From assembly GCA_016124445.1 (NCBI GenBank), contig WGNR01000013.1, positions 99,460-163,459 of the forward strand: a DNA stretch of 64,000 bases. The letters are read 5' to 3'. Numbering within the stretch: position 1 is the first letter of the stretch; each line of letters starts with the position of its first letter. Made by a program: the position numbers and the translations under genes. The notes beneath the pieces were generated by a model, which was not told the DNA's origin, did not search any database, and saw only the letters and a program-made list of their open reading frames with translations. This document shows positions 1 through 8,838 of the stretch, piece after piece. Source of the stretch: a bacterium. GTDB lineage: Bacteria; Planctomycetota; Planctomycetia; Pirellulales; Pirellulaceae.

Positions 1-750
1 CTTTTGGGGCTGCTGACGACGTTCTTCCTGATGCGGCTGTTCCATTTTCACGAGCATGTCCCGGTCGAAGAAGAATACCCCGGCATCGCGGCTGACGACC
101 ATCAACATGGCGGGCACCTGCATTGCGAGCACGAGCATAACCATAGCGGGCATCACGGCCATGCCCACGCTGGCTCCGAAGGGAAGATGCGTTGGCTGGG
201 CGTCTTTCTGGGACTTTCGCTGCACACGCTGCTTGATGGCGTGGCCTTGGCGGCCGGCATCTCAGCCGTTTCCCATCATCAGCCGCAGACAATATCTTTG
301 CTCGGGTTCGGCGTTTTTATGGGGATCTTCCTGCACAAACCGCTCGATGCCCTTTCGATCACGTTCATCATGCGTCAGAGCGATTGGCCGATCAGTCTGA
401 TCAATATCGTGAATCTCGGTTACGCCTTGATGTGCCCGTTGGGGGTGATCTTATTTTACGCCGGATACAACGGGCTGGAAGATTCGAAACAGTTCATGGT
501 GGGAATGGCCCTTTGCTTTTCGGCCGGTGTGTTCCTCTGCATTTCGCTGGCCGACATTTTACCGGAAGTTCAATTTCACTCGCACGACAAAGCAAAGCTT
601 TCGCTGGTGATGCTGCTGGGTGTTCTCGCCGCGTACCTGATTGGCTTCACCGAGCCAGGCGGCTTGCACAATCACTCGCACGGCCCGACCACACCGTCGG
701 CGGAAACGACCAGCCCGCCGACTTCGGCGCCGAAACCAACCGGAACCTAA
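1..750 (+). CDS. ZIP family metal transporter (5' partial)
   Basis: The reading frame is open from the first base, so the N-terminus lies outside the window; about 249 residues are visible. ZIP proteins move zinc or other divalent metals into the cytoplasm across the inner membrane. A His-rich hydrophilic loop (many HxH and HEH steps at about residues 14-57) is followed by a membrane segment carrying LHTLLDGVALAAGI, which matches the ZIP helix-IV metal site (HxxxDG). A later helix has HKPLDALS, which matches the second metal-site helix, and further hydrophobic helices and a His/Pro/Thr-rich tail follow. The next gene is convergent, starting 3 bases past the stop codon. Direction of transport and metal cannot be read from the sequence; a ZIP/GufA-type transporter is the best fit. 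Confidence 0.8.
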   Translation, partial: LLGLLTTFFLMRLFHFHEHVPVEEEYPGIAADDHQHGGHLHCEHEHNHSGHHGHAHAGSEGKMRWLGVFLGLSLHTLLDGVALAAGISAVSHHQPQTISLLGFGVFMGIFLHKPLDALSITFIMRQSDWPISLINIVNLGYALMCPLGVILFYAGYNGLEDSKQFMVGMALCFSAGVFLCISLADILPEVQFHSHDKAKLSLVMLLGVLAAYLIGFTEPGGLHNHSHGPTTPSAETTSPPTSAPKPTGT

Positions 751-753
751 GGC

Positions 754-1542
754 CTATGGTTCGCGGCGGATATTCTGATCGATTTCGGGTCGCTTACGCG
801 GCTTGGGCTTGATCGGAACATTCACGAACCAATTCAAGATCAGGCCCAATATGAATCCGACGATCAACATGCCGAAAAACGGATAGGGGGCGGCGGCCGT
901 TTCCAGGCCATGTCTTAAAGACGAACCAAAAACCGTGGCCAACGTGGCAATCGGAAAGAACAAAGCGACCAAGATATTCAGCCGGTGCGCCGAGACCGCC
1001 ATGCGATGAGAACTGGCGGCCTGTTGCTCGCTTCGCTGGGCAATCAGGAAATCGAGTTCGTTCTTTGCCTCGTTGTAGAGAAGTTCCGCGGCACGTTCCA
1101 ACTCGTAGCTGCGGTCGCGATAGTTGATCATCGTGCGATCGTTTCCGACAGTCTCGCGTGCCTTCTGAAGCGTCGCGTGCAGATTTCGGGTCGCACGAAG
1201 TAGCGGCGTCAACTCGCTGATCACCCGAAAATATTCTTCGCTCGATTGAGCTTCAGCCTCGGCCTTTTCTAAACGACCGATCGCTGTGTGATACTCTTCC
1301 AAGTGCTTCAGCATTGCTGAAGGGCCTTGGCCGAGATCGCTTGAGTGCCACTTTCCCTCAGGATTTCGCCAGAAATATCGACCGCTTCGCACGCGGTCGC
1401 CCAGTCGAGGTGGTCGATGCAGCACGATCAGAAGGTGGCCGTCCGACTCCATCACACGCTGCCGGCCAGGACCATCGCCAAGTCGCTGATGAAAAATCGG
1501 GGGGACTTCCCAGCTAAGCGGTAACACGGTGGCGGTGCTCAT
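754..1542 (-). CDS. CorA-like membrane protein lacking the GxN signature
   Basis: A protein of 262 residues. The N-terminal half is soluble. A long charged helical region (about residues 75-185, rich in Glu, Arg and Ala) leads into two hydrophobic segments (about 188-208 and 218-240) and a basic tail with KPKPRKRP. The order of long helix, first transmembrane helix, short periplasmic loop and second helix is that of the CorA Mg2+ channel family, and the lead-in RLNILVALFFPIATLATVFG resembles the pore helix of CorA. The family normally has GMN at the end of that helix; here the corresponding position reads FGSSLRHG, so the selectivity motif is missing. It may be a CorA-like protein that does not conduct Mg2+, or a structural relative. 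It is divergent from the DUF1080 gene, with a 277-base gap. Confidence 0.55.
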   Translation of the reverse strand: MSTATVLPLSWEVPPIFHQRLGDGPGRQRVMESDGHLLIVLHRPPRLGDRVRSGRYFWRNPEGKWHSSDLGQGPSAMLKHLEEYHTAIGRLEKAEAEAQSSEEYFRVISELTPLLRATRNLHATLQKARETVGNDRTMINYRDRSYELERAAELLYNEAKNELDFLIAQRSEQQAASSHRMAVSAHRLNILVALFFPIATLATVFGSSLRHGLETAAAPYPFFGMLIVGFILGLILNWFVNVPIKPKPRKRPEIDQNIRREP

Positions 1543-1819
1543 CTCTCACATCTCCAGGGGTGGGGCAATCAAGGGTTGAGAAAAATATCGTGCCAATTTG
1601 ATTTCGTTTACGGAACCAGAAAATAACCGAATTTCCTCGCGATTTCATAAAAAGCTGGAACGAATGCGGGGGAATCTTGTCACGGCCATCGCTTTGAACC
1701 AAAATCAATTTGATTATCGCGTCTTCGTCCCGCCGCCACTAAATCGACTTACCGGCTTGCAGGCAGCCGCGAAAGCTCTCCCCTCCGACAAACCATTCCA
1801 TTTCTGCAAAGGAAGTCTC

Positions 1820-2449
1820 ATGTTGAAGCGTTTGGCCGCTGGTGCCCTTCTCTGTTTGATCTTGTCCGCTGTCGCTACTGCCGCCGAAGGCGAGTGGAAG
1901 TCGCTGATGGATGGCAAGACGTTCAATGGTTGGAAGATCAGCGAGAATCCTGAATCGTGGAAGATCGAAGATGGCGCGTTCGTTGCCAATGGCAACCGCA
2001 GCCACCTGTTCTATGTGGGCGACGACAAGCCGTTCAAGAACTTCGAGTTCAAGGCCAAGGTCAAAACCAACGAGCACAGCAACGGCGGTATCTACTTCCA
2101 TACCAAGTTCCAAGAAGGCGGCTGGCCAAAGTACGGCTTCGAGGCCCAGGTCAACAACACCCATGGCGATCCGAAGAAGACCGGTGGGATCTACTCGGTG
2201 AAAGACGTCATGAACAATTCGCCGGCGAAGGATGGCGAGTGGTTTGACTACGACATTAAGGTCGTCGGCAAACACATCGTGATCAAGATCAACGGCAAAG
2301 TGACCGCCGACTACACCGAACCGGACGACGCCAAGCCAGGCAAGGACTTCACCCGCGTTGTTGATAAGGGCACCTTCGCTCTGCAAGCCCACGACCCAGG
2401 TAGCACCGTCTGGTTCAAGGATATCGAAGTCCGCCGTCTGCCAGACTAA
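1820..2449 (+). CDS. Secreted DUF1080 (3-keto-disaccharide hydrolase-like) protein
   Basis: About 209 residues. The chosen ATG is preceded by GGAAG five bases upstream and begins a clean Sec signal peptide (MLKRLAAGALLCLILSAVATAAEG). The frame is open upstream, but those residues do not look like protein. The mature part starts with GEWKSLMDGKTFNGWK, the typical entry of the DUF1080 concanavalin-like fold, and has the later GGIYFHTKF and ALQAHDPGSTVWFKDIEVR segments found near the ends of these domains. Planctomycetes carry many such exported proteins, thought to act on polysaccharide-derived sugars, and some family members hydrolyse 3-keto-glycosides. The substrate here is unknown. The gene appears monocistronic and is followed by an intrinsic terminator. 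Confidence 0.8.
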   Translation: MLKRLAAGALLCLILSAVATAAEGEWKSLMDGKTFNGWKISENPESWKIEDGAFVANGNRSHLFYVGDDKPFKNFEFKAKVKTNEHSNGGIYFHTKFQEGGWPKYGFEAQVNNTHGDPKKTGGIYSVKDVMNNSPAKDGEWFDYDIKVVGKHIVIKINGKVTADYTEPDDAKPGKDFTRVVDKGTFALQAHDPGSTVWFKDIEVRRLPD

Positions 2450-2531
2450 GACGGTTTCCCACCAACGCTCAGTCACCTGTAGCAGGCGATGCTGGATCGG
2501 CATTCGGTCCTGCTGTCAGGCTCTAAGAATC

Positions 2532-2569
2532 GGCCGCATCGTTGTCCAAACCATGCGGCCTTTTTCTTT
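2532..2569 (+). terminator. Intrinsic terminator after the DUF1080 gene
   Basis: The arms GGCCGCAT (2532-2539) and ATGCGGCC (2553-2560) form a perfect 8-bp stem with a 13-base loop, followed at once by TTTTTCTTT. It lies about 80 bases after the DUF1080 stop codon. Confidence 0.9.
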
Positions 2570-2790
2570 GGCAGTGTCTCTCACTCTTTTCCCAGATCCT
2601 CAAACCGCGCCTCGACGCAAACCACCCAGGTATGCTTTTACGGCTTCTCGCTTGACCCCCAATTCGCGTTCTCGCACCCGGCGAAGACAATTTTCAGGAA
2701 CGCGCTTTCGATTTTTAAACCCGCCTGCATGTCAGAATTTTCCAGTGAAAATAAAGTATTTATGGTTTCGTTATTTTCAGGAAATATTTC

Positions 2791-2820
2791 GATCTAACCT
2801 GTAACATCTAGTGTTAGATC
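2791..2820. promoter_or_regulatory. Inverted repeat upstream of the lipoprotein/DUF1559 pair
   Basis: GATCTAAC (2791-2798) and GTTAGATC (2813-2820) are a perfect 8-bp inverted repeat around a 14-base spacer, 59 bases before the lipoprotein start. There is no T-tract after it, so it is more likely an operator or 5'-leader structure than a terminator. It sits in an AT-rich stretch within the roughly 430-base gap between genes (2450-2879), which otherwise holds only the terminator at 2532-2569. Confidence 0.4.
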
Positions 2821-2879
2821 CCATTAGGTGGCGTTCCCCACGTGGCCAAATCCCCAATTTCTGACACCACAACCCCTAA

Positions 2880-3350
2880 ATGCTCCCGATGCTCCAGACA
2901 ATCTCTGAATCTGCCGTTCGCGGCGCGCGCGCATCCGTTGCTATCACTTCCCTGATTGCCCTCGTGGCGTTTGCCGGTTGCCAATCCGAGACCGACACAG
3001 GCGGCCGCAAAGCGATTGCGGGCGAAATCACCTTGAACGGCGCCCCGTTGAAGGAAGGTTCGATCCGCTTCGAGCCCAAATCGACCGAAACGGCGGGCGG
3101 TGCTCCGATCGTTGACGGCAAGTACGAAATTGCGGCCTCAAAGGGCCTTCTGCCTGGCACCTATCGTGTCTTCATCGATGCCGTTGAGGCCGACACTCAG
3201 ACCCGTTCCGCGGACGACCTGATGAATAACCCTGGGCCGGCGCGCAAGAAGCTCATTCCCGACAAGTACAACACGAAAAGCACCCTGACAGTCGAGGTCA
3301 CCGAAAGCGGTAACAATCACTTCGATTTTCCAATCGATACCAAAAAGTAA
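2880..3350 (+). CDS. Small exported lipoprotein with regulatory-like beta domain
   Basis: 156 residues from the ATG at 2880; a second in-frame ATG at 2889 is an equally possible start. A hydrophobic segment ends in LVAFAGC, a lipobox that predicts lipid anchoring at the Cys near residue 34. The mature domain reads [20 protein letters not shown], then [13 protein letters not shown] and the end motif [15 protein letters not shown]. This is the pattern of the small transthyretin/carboxypeptidase-regulatory-like lipoproteins common in planctomycetes, often beside DUF1559 genes, as here (115 bases before the DUF1559 start). Function is unknown; co-export or surface assembly with the DUF1559 partner is an inference from adjacency. 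Confidence 0.75.
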   Translation: MLPMLQTISESAVRGARASVAITSLIALVAFAGCQSETDTGGRKAIAGEITLNGAPLKEGSIRFEPKSTETAGGAPIVDGKYEIAASKGLLPGTYRVFIDAVEADTQTRSADDLMNNPGPARKKLIPDKYNTKSTLTVEVTESGNNHFDFPIDTKK

Positions 3351-3465
3351 GCCGACTTTGGTTGGTTCTATTCGCACCGAGCACCGATCGTGCCCAACGC
3401 GGCTATTCGTTTTTTCTCCTTCTCTCGTTCTTTTTCGTCCCCTATATCCCCGTAGGAACATTGAA

Positions 3466-4389
3466 ATGCGCACCTCATTGCGAACCTCCTTCAGAGGTTT
3501 CACCCTTGTCGAATTGCTGGTGGTGATTGCCATCATCGGCGTGCTGATTGCGTTGCTGTTGCCGGCTGTGCAGCAGGCTCGCGAAGCGGCACGACGTATC
3601 CAATGCAGCGGCAACCTCAAACAATTGGGGCTGGCGATGCACAACTATCACGACGTCAACAACTCGCTGCCGATCGGCTATATCGGCGACACAACCGGCG
3701 ACGGCTGGGTGAAGGGAATCCTGCCCTACATCGAACAGAACAACATGTACGACATGTGGATTGAAAGTCAGAACTACAACACCGGTACCAATCAGTCCAA
3801 CGTCTGTCAGAAGCGGATCGACATCATGAGCTGCCCTAGCGATACCGAATCGCAGTGGTACAACAGCATTCCGCAGTACAACTACGCGGTGAACCTGGGC
3901 AACACGTCGTCGACGCGAGTTTCGCCGCTTAACGGCGTGACCTTCAGTTCCGGTCCATTCCATAACGAGAACAGCACCAGTGGCAAGTGCGTCACCTACG
4001 GCCTGCGTGACATCACCGACGGAACCAGCAATACGCTGATGATGATGGAAGTTCGCCAAGGTCTGGAAGCAACCGACCTGCGCGGACTAACCTGGTGGGG
4101 ACCTGGTTCCGGCGTGACGGCCCATTATGGCCCCAACACGACTTCGCCTGACGCTCTCAACAGCGGCTTCTGCAAAACGAATCCGATCCGCGGTATGCCA
4201 TGCCAAGGCTATGCCTCGATCTCGGACTCGTCGAACCCGCTGATCTTCTCGTCACGCAGCCAGCACCCTGGCGGCGTGCAGGTTGTCATGGCGGATGCTT
4301 CGACCCACTTCATCCCGGAGACGGTCAATATCCTGACATGGCGTGCCATGGGTACCATGCAAAACGGTGAAGTGTTTACCATGCCGTAA
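3466..4389 (+). CDS. DUF1559 protein with prepilin-type N-terminus
   Basis: 307 residues from the ATG at 3466, preceded by AGGAA. The N-terminus [28 protein letters not shown] is a type IV prepilin-type cleavage and methylation site (G/FTLVE) followed by the hydrophobic stalk; the [24 protein letters not shown] continuation and the [20 protein letters not shown]-terminal box are diagnostic of DUF1559, the very large planctomycete pseudopilin-like family. Cleavage by a prepilin peptidase and surface or secretion-system assembly are inferred from family architecture. It follows the small lipoprotein and ends in a terminator, so the two form a likely bicistron. Confidence 0.9.
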   Translation: MRTSLRTSFRGFTLVELLVVIAIIGVLIALLLPAVQQAREAARRIQCSGNLKQLGLAMHNYHDVNNSLPIGYIGDTTGDGWVKGILPYIEQNNMYDMWIESQNYNTGTNQSNVCQKRIDIMSCPSDTESQWYNSIPQYNYAVNLGNTSSTRVSPLNGVTFSSGPFHNENSTSGKCVTYGLRDITDGTSNTLMMMEVRQGLEATDLRGLTWWGPGSGVTAHYGPNTTSPDALNSGFCKTNPIRGMPCQGYASISDSSNPLIFSSRSQHPGGVQVVMADASTHFIPETVNILTWRAMGTMQNGEVFTMP

Positions 4390-4423
4390 CACTACGCTCC
4401 ATTTCCAGCGAAGCCCGAACGAG

Positions 4424-4458
4424 AATGGCCGAGACAAATGTCGCGGCCATTTTTGCTT
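4424..4458 (+). terminator. Intrinsic terminator after the DUF1559 gene
   Basis: AATGGCCG (4424-4431) pairs perfectly with CGGCCATT (4444-4451) around a 12-base loop. The last T of the arm and the next four give a short T-run, then GCTTCT. It separates the DUF1559 gene from the convergent glycosyltransferase gene that ends at 4482. Confidence 0.8.
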
Positions 4459-4481
4459 CTTGCTAGTTATGCCGACGCGGC

Positions 4482-5702
4482 TCAGGTGTATTCGGCTGAA
4501 TCGCCTTCGACCATCCGGCGTAGCGTGCTGGGGAAGTCGGGCAGGGCACTGCGAACACGTGTCCAGGTCGGCATCTCGTGAGCCATGATTGGGTTCTCGA
4601 AGAACTCCTGCCCGCACTGGGTAATCAGCCGGGCAAACCCTTCGACCGATTGTTCTTCGCTATGCCGGTCGAACTCCAGGCCATTGATCACCGCGTCTGC
4701 ATGGTATTGGCGGATGGCGTCTTGGGCATCGCGCAGATAAGCCGATTCGAGCGTATTGAACATTCCCATGCTGAACACCACACCGCGGCTCGATAGCGTG
4801 CGGTAGATGCTGTGCAAAATGTCGGAGGTCATCTTCATCAGGCCGCGCCGGGCGTCTTCCAGCGAAACCGGCTGATGCTTGTGCTCGTAAGGATGGCCCA
4901 GGTCAATCTGGCAAATTCGTTTGGGCGATGTATTGCGAAATACCTCCGCCAGCGTGCCAACTTCCAAGCCCCAATCACTCGGGATGCGATTGGCCCGGAC
5001 CAGCGTCGAGGTGACGGCAAACTCGCCGGAAAGCGGATAGCGGAAGCTATTCAAGAAGACGAGAAAGTCGTCGTTGCCAATAACCCGGATCAGCGAACGC
5101 AGCAGCGGCGTCATCAGCAATCGCACCACTCGGCCATGCATTCGACCGGTTATCCGAGCGTAATACGCCTTGCAGAAATCGAAGTCGAACGCTCGGTGTG
5201 CCATCGGCAAGCACAGCCGCATGAGCATGTCTTTGTGGTAATTGACAATATCGCAATCGTGCAGCGCCATCGCCTTGATTTCGGGATCGGCCAACAGGTA
5301 GCCAAACGCCGTCCAAACGGCTCGCCCCTTACCGGGGACCGAAACATCGAAGCCTGCATCCGTTAATTGCTGAAACGCCGCTTGACCTCGGTTGCCGTCG
5401 GTCCACAGCACGCGGCACATATTCCCCAGCCCGGACGTTCTTTGGCGGCACTCGCGATAGTCGTCGATCGAATCGGCGCGGTTCAGTACGACCACAATCG
5501 TTTTGAGAAACTTGGTCCCTTCCAGTTCCTTCATGATCGATTCGAACGCCGGAGCACGCATGTCGCTGGCCGTGACCGGAAGGATCAGACCCATTGGATA
5601 TTCGCTCGTGGCATCGGTTAACGTCTCTTCGAGTTGCTGCGAATCGACGGTACGAAAGTCATGCAGCGTGGAAATCGGACCATGTTGGATAAAATCAGAC
5701 AA
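4482..5702 (-). CDS. gpgS: GT81-like glycosyltransferase, probable glucosyl-3-phosphoglycerate synthase
   Basis: 406 residues. The start is TTG at 5702 with AGGAG eight bases upstream. The protein is a GT-A type enzyme: an N-terminal strand with LILPVTASDM, the nucleotide-binding VPGKGRAVW (GKG at 124-126), and the metal-binding LHDCDI (DCD at 149-151). Further on, YPLSGEFAVT and SDWGLEVGTL match segments typical of glucosyl-3-phosphoglycerate/mannosyl-3-phosphoglycerate synthases of GT81. Such enzymes transfer glucose from an NDP-sugar to 3-phosphoglycerate in the cytoplasm, the first step to glucosylglycerate. It is the last gene of a five-gene operon, 68 bases after a GH13_18 phosphorylase gene, which supports a glucosylglycerate role. 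The sugar donor and the exact product remain inference. Confidence 0.75.
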   Translation of the reverse strand: MSDFIQHGPISTLHDFRTVDSQQLEETLTDATSEYPMGLILPVTASDMRAPAFESIMKELEGTKFLKTIVVVLNRADSIDDYRECRQRTSGLGNMCRVLWTDGNRGQAAFQQLTDAGFDVSVPGKGRAVWTAFGYLLADPEIKAMALHDCDIVNYHKDMLMRLCLPMAHRAFDFDFCKAYYARITGRMHGRVVRLLMTPLLRSLIRVIGNDDFLVFLNSFRYPLSGEFAVTSTLVRANRIPSDWGLEVGTLAEVFRNTSPKRICQIDLGHPYEHKHQPVSLEDARRGLMKMTSDILHSIYRTLSSRGVVFSMGMFNTLESAYLRDAQDAIRQYHADAVINGLEFDRHSEEQSVEGFARLITQCGQEFFENPIMAHEMPTWTRVRSALPDFPSTLRRMVEGDSAEYT

Positions 5703-5770
5703 GTCGTAACTCCTGGCCGACGGGGGTTGTTGTGGATAAGTGAAGCTGACACCCGGTCAGGAATCAGGCA

Positions 5771-7501
5771 TTAAGTGTCTGGCTCGGTCAGCCAAACGAT
5801 CTGGTACGGATCGAGCGTGACTCCGTGTGCTTCGACGACATACGATTGGCTGATCAAGTCAAACTCCAGCGGTTGCCACTTCGGATCGCTGAGGGTCAGA
5901 TGTTGCAATCGATCGGTCAAATTCGCCAAGACGAGAATGGTTTGATCTTTGGCCGGGCTGATGCGGTAAAACCCAAAGATCGCGTGGTGTCCGGTGTTGA
6001 AGACGTGGCTGTCTCCATCGGGATGAAATGCCGGCTGTGCGATCCGGGTTCGCAGCAGGTTCTGGTACCCGGTGAAGATCCGCTGCTGAAGCGAATCGTG
6101 CCGCGTGATCTGATTTTCCAGTTCCAAACGCTCGAACTTGCGTCGATTAATCCGTCTGGGGATGCCGCTCTCTTCGACCCCGGCAATGTAGTTTTGCGTT
6201 CCGACCAGGCTGTGGAAGTAAATCCCGGGGATTCCCTTCATGGCCAGCATGATCGCCTGGGATGCCAGGAACATCGTTGCGTGGTGCTCTGAGCCAAGTT
6301 TTTCGGGATGCCCCATGGCGTCGACGTAGGTCACGTTCAATTCGTAGGGACGCTGCGAGCCATCCGGCATCGTGCGCATACCGACCAGTCCACCTCGTTC
6401 GCGGGTGGAGAAAACCAGCTTTTCGATCCGCTCTTCCGGGACCAGACCTTCCAGCGGGCGAACGCCGATACCGTCGTGCGAGGCGGTGAAGTTGAAGTAG
6501 GTCGTTCCTTCCGGAATATCATAGAGCGACCCCATCCAGTGATTCAGTGTGGTGGCGTCTTCGTTCAAGTAGGCATCGTACAGCAGAGGCGGCAGGCTGA
6601 ACTGGTAGACCATGTGCGCTTCGTCGGCCACACCAAAGTAGCTGATGTTCTCGGCGTGCGGCACATTGGTTTCGGTCAGCAGCAGCACGTGCGGAGCGAC
6701 AATTTCGGTCACGGCCCGCATCAGCTTGACGGCGGCGTGGGTCTCATCCAGATGTAGGCAATTGGTGCCGATTGTCTTCCACAGAAACGCGATCGCATCC
6801 AACCGGATGATCCGGGCCCCATGCTCGACGTAGAACAGCAACACATCGATCATCGCCAACAGGACTTCGGGGCTACCGTAATTCAAATCAACCTGATCGG
6901 GACTGAAGGTAGTCCAGACATGCTTCTGCCCGGCAGGCGTATCGAAGGCCGTCAGCAGCGGCAAAGCCCTCGGACGAACGACCTGGGTCAGATCGGTACC
7001 GGGATCGACATCGATGAAGAACTGGTCGTACGGTTTTTCGCCTTGCAGAAACTTCTGGAACCAATCGCACTTCTGCGAGCAGTGATTGGCCACCATGTCG
7101 AATGCCAGGTTGAAGTCCTGGGCCAGGCCAGAGATATCGTTCCAGTCGCCCGAATCGGGATCGACCTGTTTATAGTCGACGACCGAGAAACCATCGTCCG
7201 ACGTGTAGGGATAGAAGGGGAGCAGGTGGATCGTGTCGATCAGTTCGCCATAGCCATGGTGGACCAGGAACTCTCGCAGAACGGCCAGCGGCGTCTTATC
7301 GGGGGCTTGCACCTGGTCAGCGTAGGTGATCAAGACGACGTCGGTTTCATCCCAGCCGGTTCGTTTCGGTTTCGGAATCTTCTCGCTGTACGTCTGAAGA
7401 AGTGTTTCCAGCCGCGGCAAGACTTCCTCCGCGACCGACTCACCGTACATGCCCGTAAGATACTTTTTGATCGTGTCGGTTTGTTCTGTTGTGCCGATCA
7501 T
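5771..7501 (-). CDS. GH13_18 phosphorylase, probable glucosylglycerate phosphorylase
   Basis: 576 residues, with GGGAGA before the ATG. The protein has the retaining GH13 triad: nucleophile in IRLDAIAF (D235), acid/base in LLTETNVPH (E277) and transition-state Asp in ASHDGIG (D343), with the conserved region DMVANH at 135-140. The overall pattern (LLPFYPYTSDDGFSVVDY, SHDGIGVRP) is that of sucrose phosphorylase-type GH13 subfamily 18. Sucrose phosphorylases are near 490-505 residues, whereas glucosylglycerate phosphorylases of the same subfamily are longer, about 555-570; 576 fits the latter. With gpgS next in the operon, phosphorolysis of glucosylglycerate to glucose 1-phosphate and glycerate is the likeliest reaction. 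Sucrose or sucrose-6-phosphate remains a possible substrate. It has no signal peptide and should be cytoplasmic. Confidence 0.78.
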   Translation of the reverse strand: MIGTTEQTDTIKKYLTGMYGESVAEEVLPRLETLLQTYSEKIPKPKRTGWDETDVVLITYADQVQAPDKTPLAVLREFLVHHGYGELIDTIHLLPFYPYTSDDGFSVVDYKQVDPDSGDWNDISGLAQDFNLAFDMVANHCSQKCDWFQKFLQGEKPYDQFFIDVDPGTDLTQVVRPRALPLLTAFDTPAGQKHVWTTFSPDQVDLNYGSPEVLLAMIDVLLFYVEHGARIIRLDAIAFLWKTIGTNCLHLDETHAAVKLMRAVTEIVAPHVLLLTETNVPHAENISYFGVADEAHMVYQFSLPPLLYDAYLNEDATTLNHWMGSLYDIPEGTTYFNFTASHDGIGVRPLEGLVPEERIEKLVFSTRERGGLVGMRTMPDGSQRPYELNVTYVDAMGHPEKLGSEHHATMFLASQAIMLAMKGIPGIYFHSLVGTQNYIAGVEESGIPRRINRRKFERLELENQITRHDSLQQRIFTGYQNLLRTRIAQPAFHPDGDSHVFNTGHHAIFGFYRISPAKDQTILVLANLTDRLQHLTLSDPKWQPLEFDLISQSYVVEAHGVTLDPYQIVWLTEPDT

Positions 7502-7551
7502 GGAATCTCCCTATCCGATCGCCGCGTCTCGGGCCGGGTTCGCGGCTAATC

Positions 7552-8832
7552 TTATAAATCGTCCATACCGGTGAAGTTAGTCACCAGAGCCCGTAGTTTG
7601 CGTTTAAGCACCGAGTAACTAAAGAACCGTTTACCAAGTTCGAAATTATGCTCGACCACTTCCTCGCGATACGCGGCATCTTCCATCAGGTTGCGCACCT
7701 GAGTGACGACATCCTTGGTGAGATATCCGTTCATTGTAACGACTTTAAAACCCTTTGGCTCAATATCGGTCACAAAGATGGAATATCGGTTTACCAGGAT
7801 TGGCTTGCGGAAGTAGAACGCTTCGATCAACGCATTGCCGAACCCTTCGTACAAGCTTGGATAGCTGATGAAGTCGGCCGCTGCGTAGCAGTCTCCTAGC
7901 GTGTAGATCTTGCGTCCTTCGTGGTCGACGCCCCGTTCTTCCCCCACGCGATCCGCAACGAATCGCAAGTCAACGTTTTGTCGATCTGCCATCTCTTGGA
8001 GGGCATTTTTGTATTCGTCCCCTTCGTCGCCTGACTCGTGCGTCACCACAAGTTTGTACTGAGGGTTATTGAGTGAATTGACCAAAGAGATCGCATGTTC
8101 GATCCCCTTTCGCGGGACGACACGGGTCGGTTGCAAAATGACATAGTCGTCCGGCGATAGACCGATGTCCTCTTTAAAGCTGTGCGGGTAATCGTCGTTG
8201 ACTGGGGGATCTTCGAAGTCGAGCACGTTGGGAACCAGGATCGACGACTGCCCTTTGCGGTGCGAAAGGTCGGCCTGACCTGGCAGGTTAATCGTGACGT
8301 GCTGAATCGATGGAAGGGTTGGCGGAAAGGCCATCGACAGGATGTCGCCGACCGCATTGACCGAAAAACGATCTCGCTCCCAGTAGAAATCGTGATGATG
8401 CGCGATCGTGGGGAAACCAGTTTCGGCAATGAACATCGTCAGCGCCACCCCCAACGGAACGTTCATCGGAATACATAGCGCATTCTGCACAATCATCACT
8501 TCGATGTTGAATCGCCGGGTGAACTCGTAGAGCGTATGCTTGAGGTATTCGGCCAAGGCAAAAATTCGCCGCGAAACTTCCGGATCGCGGGTAGTCGTTC
8601 CAAAGATCCGACGATTGATCCACTGGATATCGGGATGCCCAAAATAAGCGTGCGGAACTAGGCTGGTAATATCGGGATCAGTATCCATCTTCCCGCCATA
8701 CCAGTAGCTAATATGCTTGTTGTCCCACAGGACTTGAGCCCACTTAGCCGCTTCTAACGACACCCCGTCGGTTCCAGCAAAACGAGTCCCGACAAATCCA
8801 ATATTGTGCCCAGTGATCTGAGGTGGGTTCAT
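7552..8832 (-). CDS. GT4-like glycosyltransferase of the osmolyte operon
   Basis: 426 residues. The GT-B fold is indicated by an N-terminal donor-free half with [18 protein letters not shown], the linker [17 protein letters not shown] (start of the nucleotide-sugar domain), and [14 protein letters not shown], which carries the ExFG...E donor-binding motif of GT4. There is no signal or membrane segment. It begins 6 bases after the HAD hydrolase stop and ends 50 bases before the phosphorylase start, so it is co-transcribed with them. A role in adding a second sugar (for example mannose, giving mannosylglucosylglycerate, which has been reported from Rhodopirellula baltica) is an inference from context; the sequence alone does not show donor or acceptor. 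Confidence 0.7.
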   Translation of the reverse strand: MNPPQITGHNIGFVGTRFAGTDGVSLEAAKWAQVLWDNKHISYWYGGKMDTDPDITSLVPHAYFGHPDIQWINRRIFGTTTRDPEVSRRIFALAEYLKHTLYEFTRRFNIEVMIVQNALCIPMNVPLGVALTMFIAETGFPTIAHHHDFYWERDRFSVNAVGDILSMAFPPTLPSIQHVTINLPGQADLSHRKGQSSILVPNVLDFEDPPVNDDYPHSFKEDIGLSPDDYVILQPTRVVPRKGIEHAISLVNSLNNPQYKLVVTHESGDEGDEYKNALQEMADRQNVDLRFVADRVGEERGVDHEGRKIYTLGDCYAAADFISYPSLYEGFGNALIEAFYFRKPILVNRYSIFVTDIEPKGFKVVTMNGYLTKDVVTQVRNLMEDAAYREEVVEHNFELGKRFFSYSVLKRKLRALVTNFTGMDDL

Positions 8833-8838
8833 GGTGAA

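Noticed and set aside
2358..2804. Frames of 102-148 codons after the DUF1080 gene
   Set aside because: They run through a clear intrinsic terminator and have low-complexity basic sequence.
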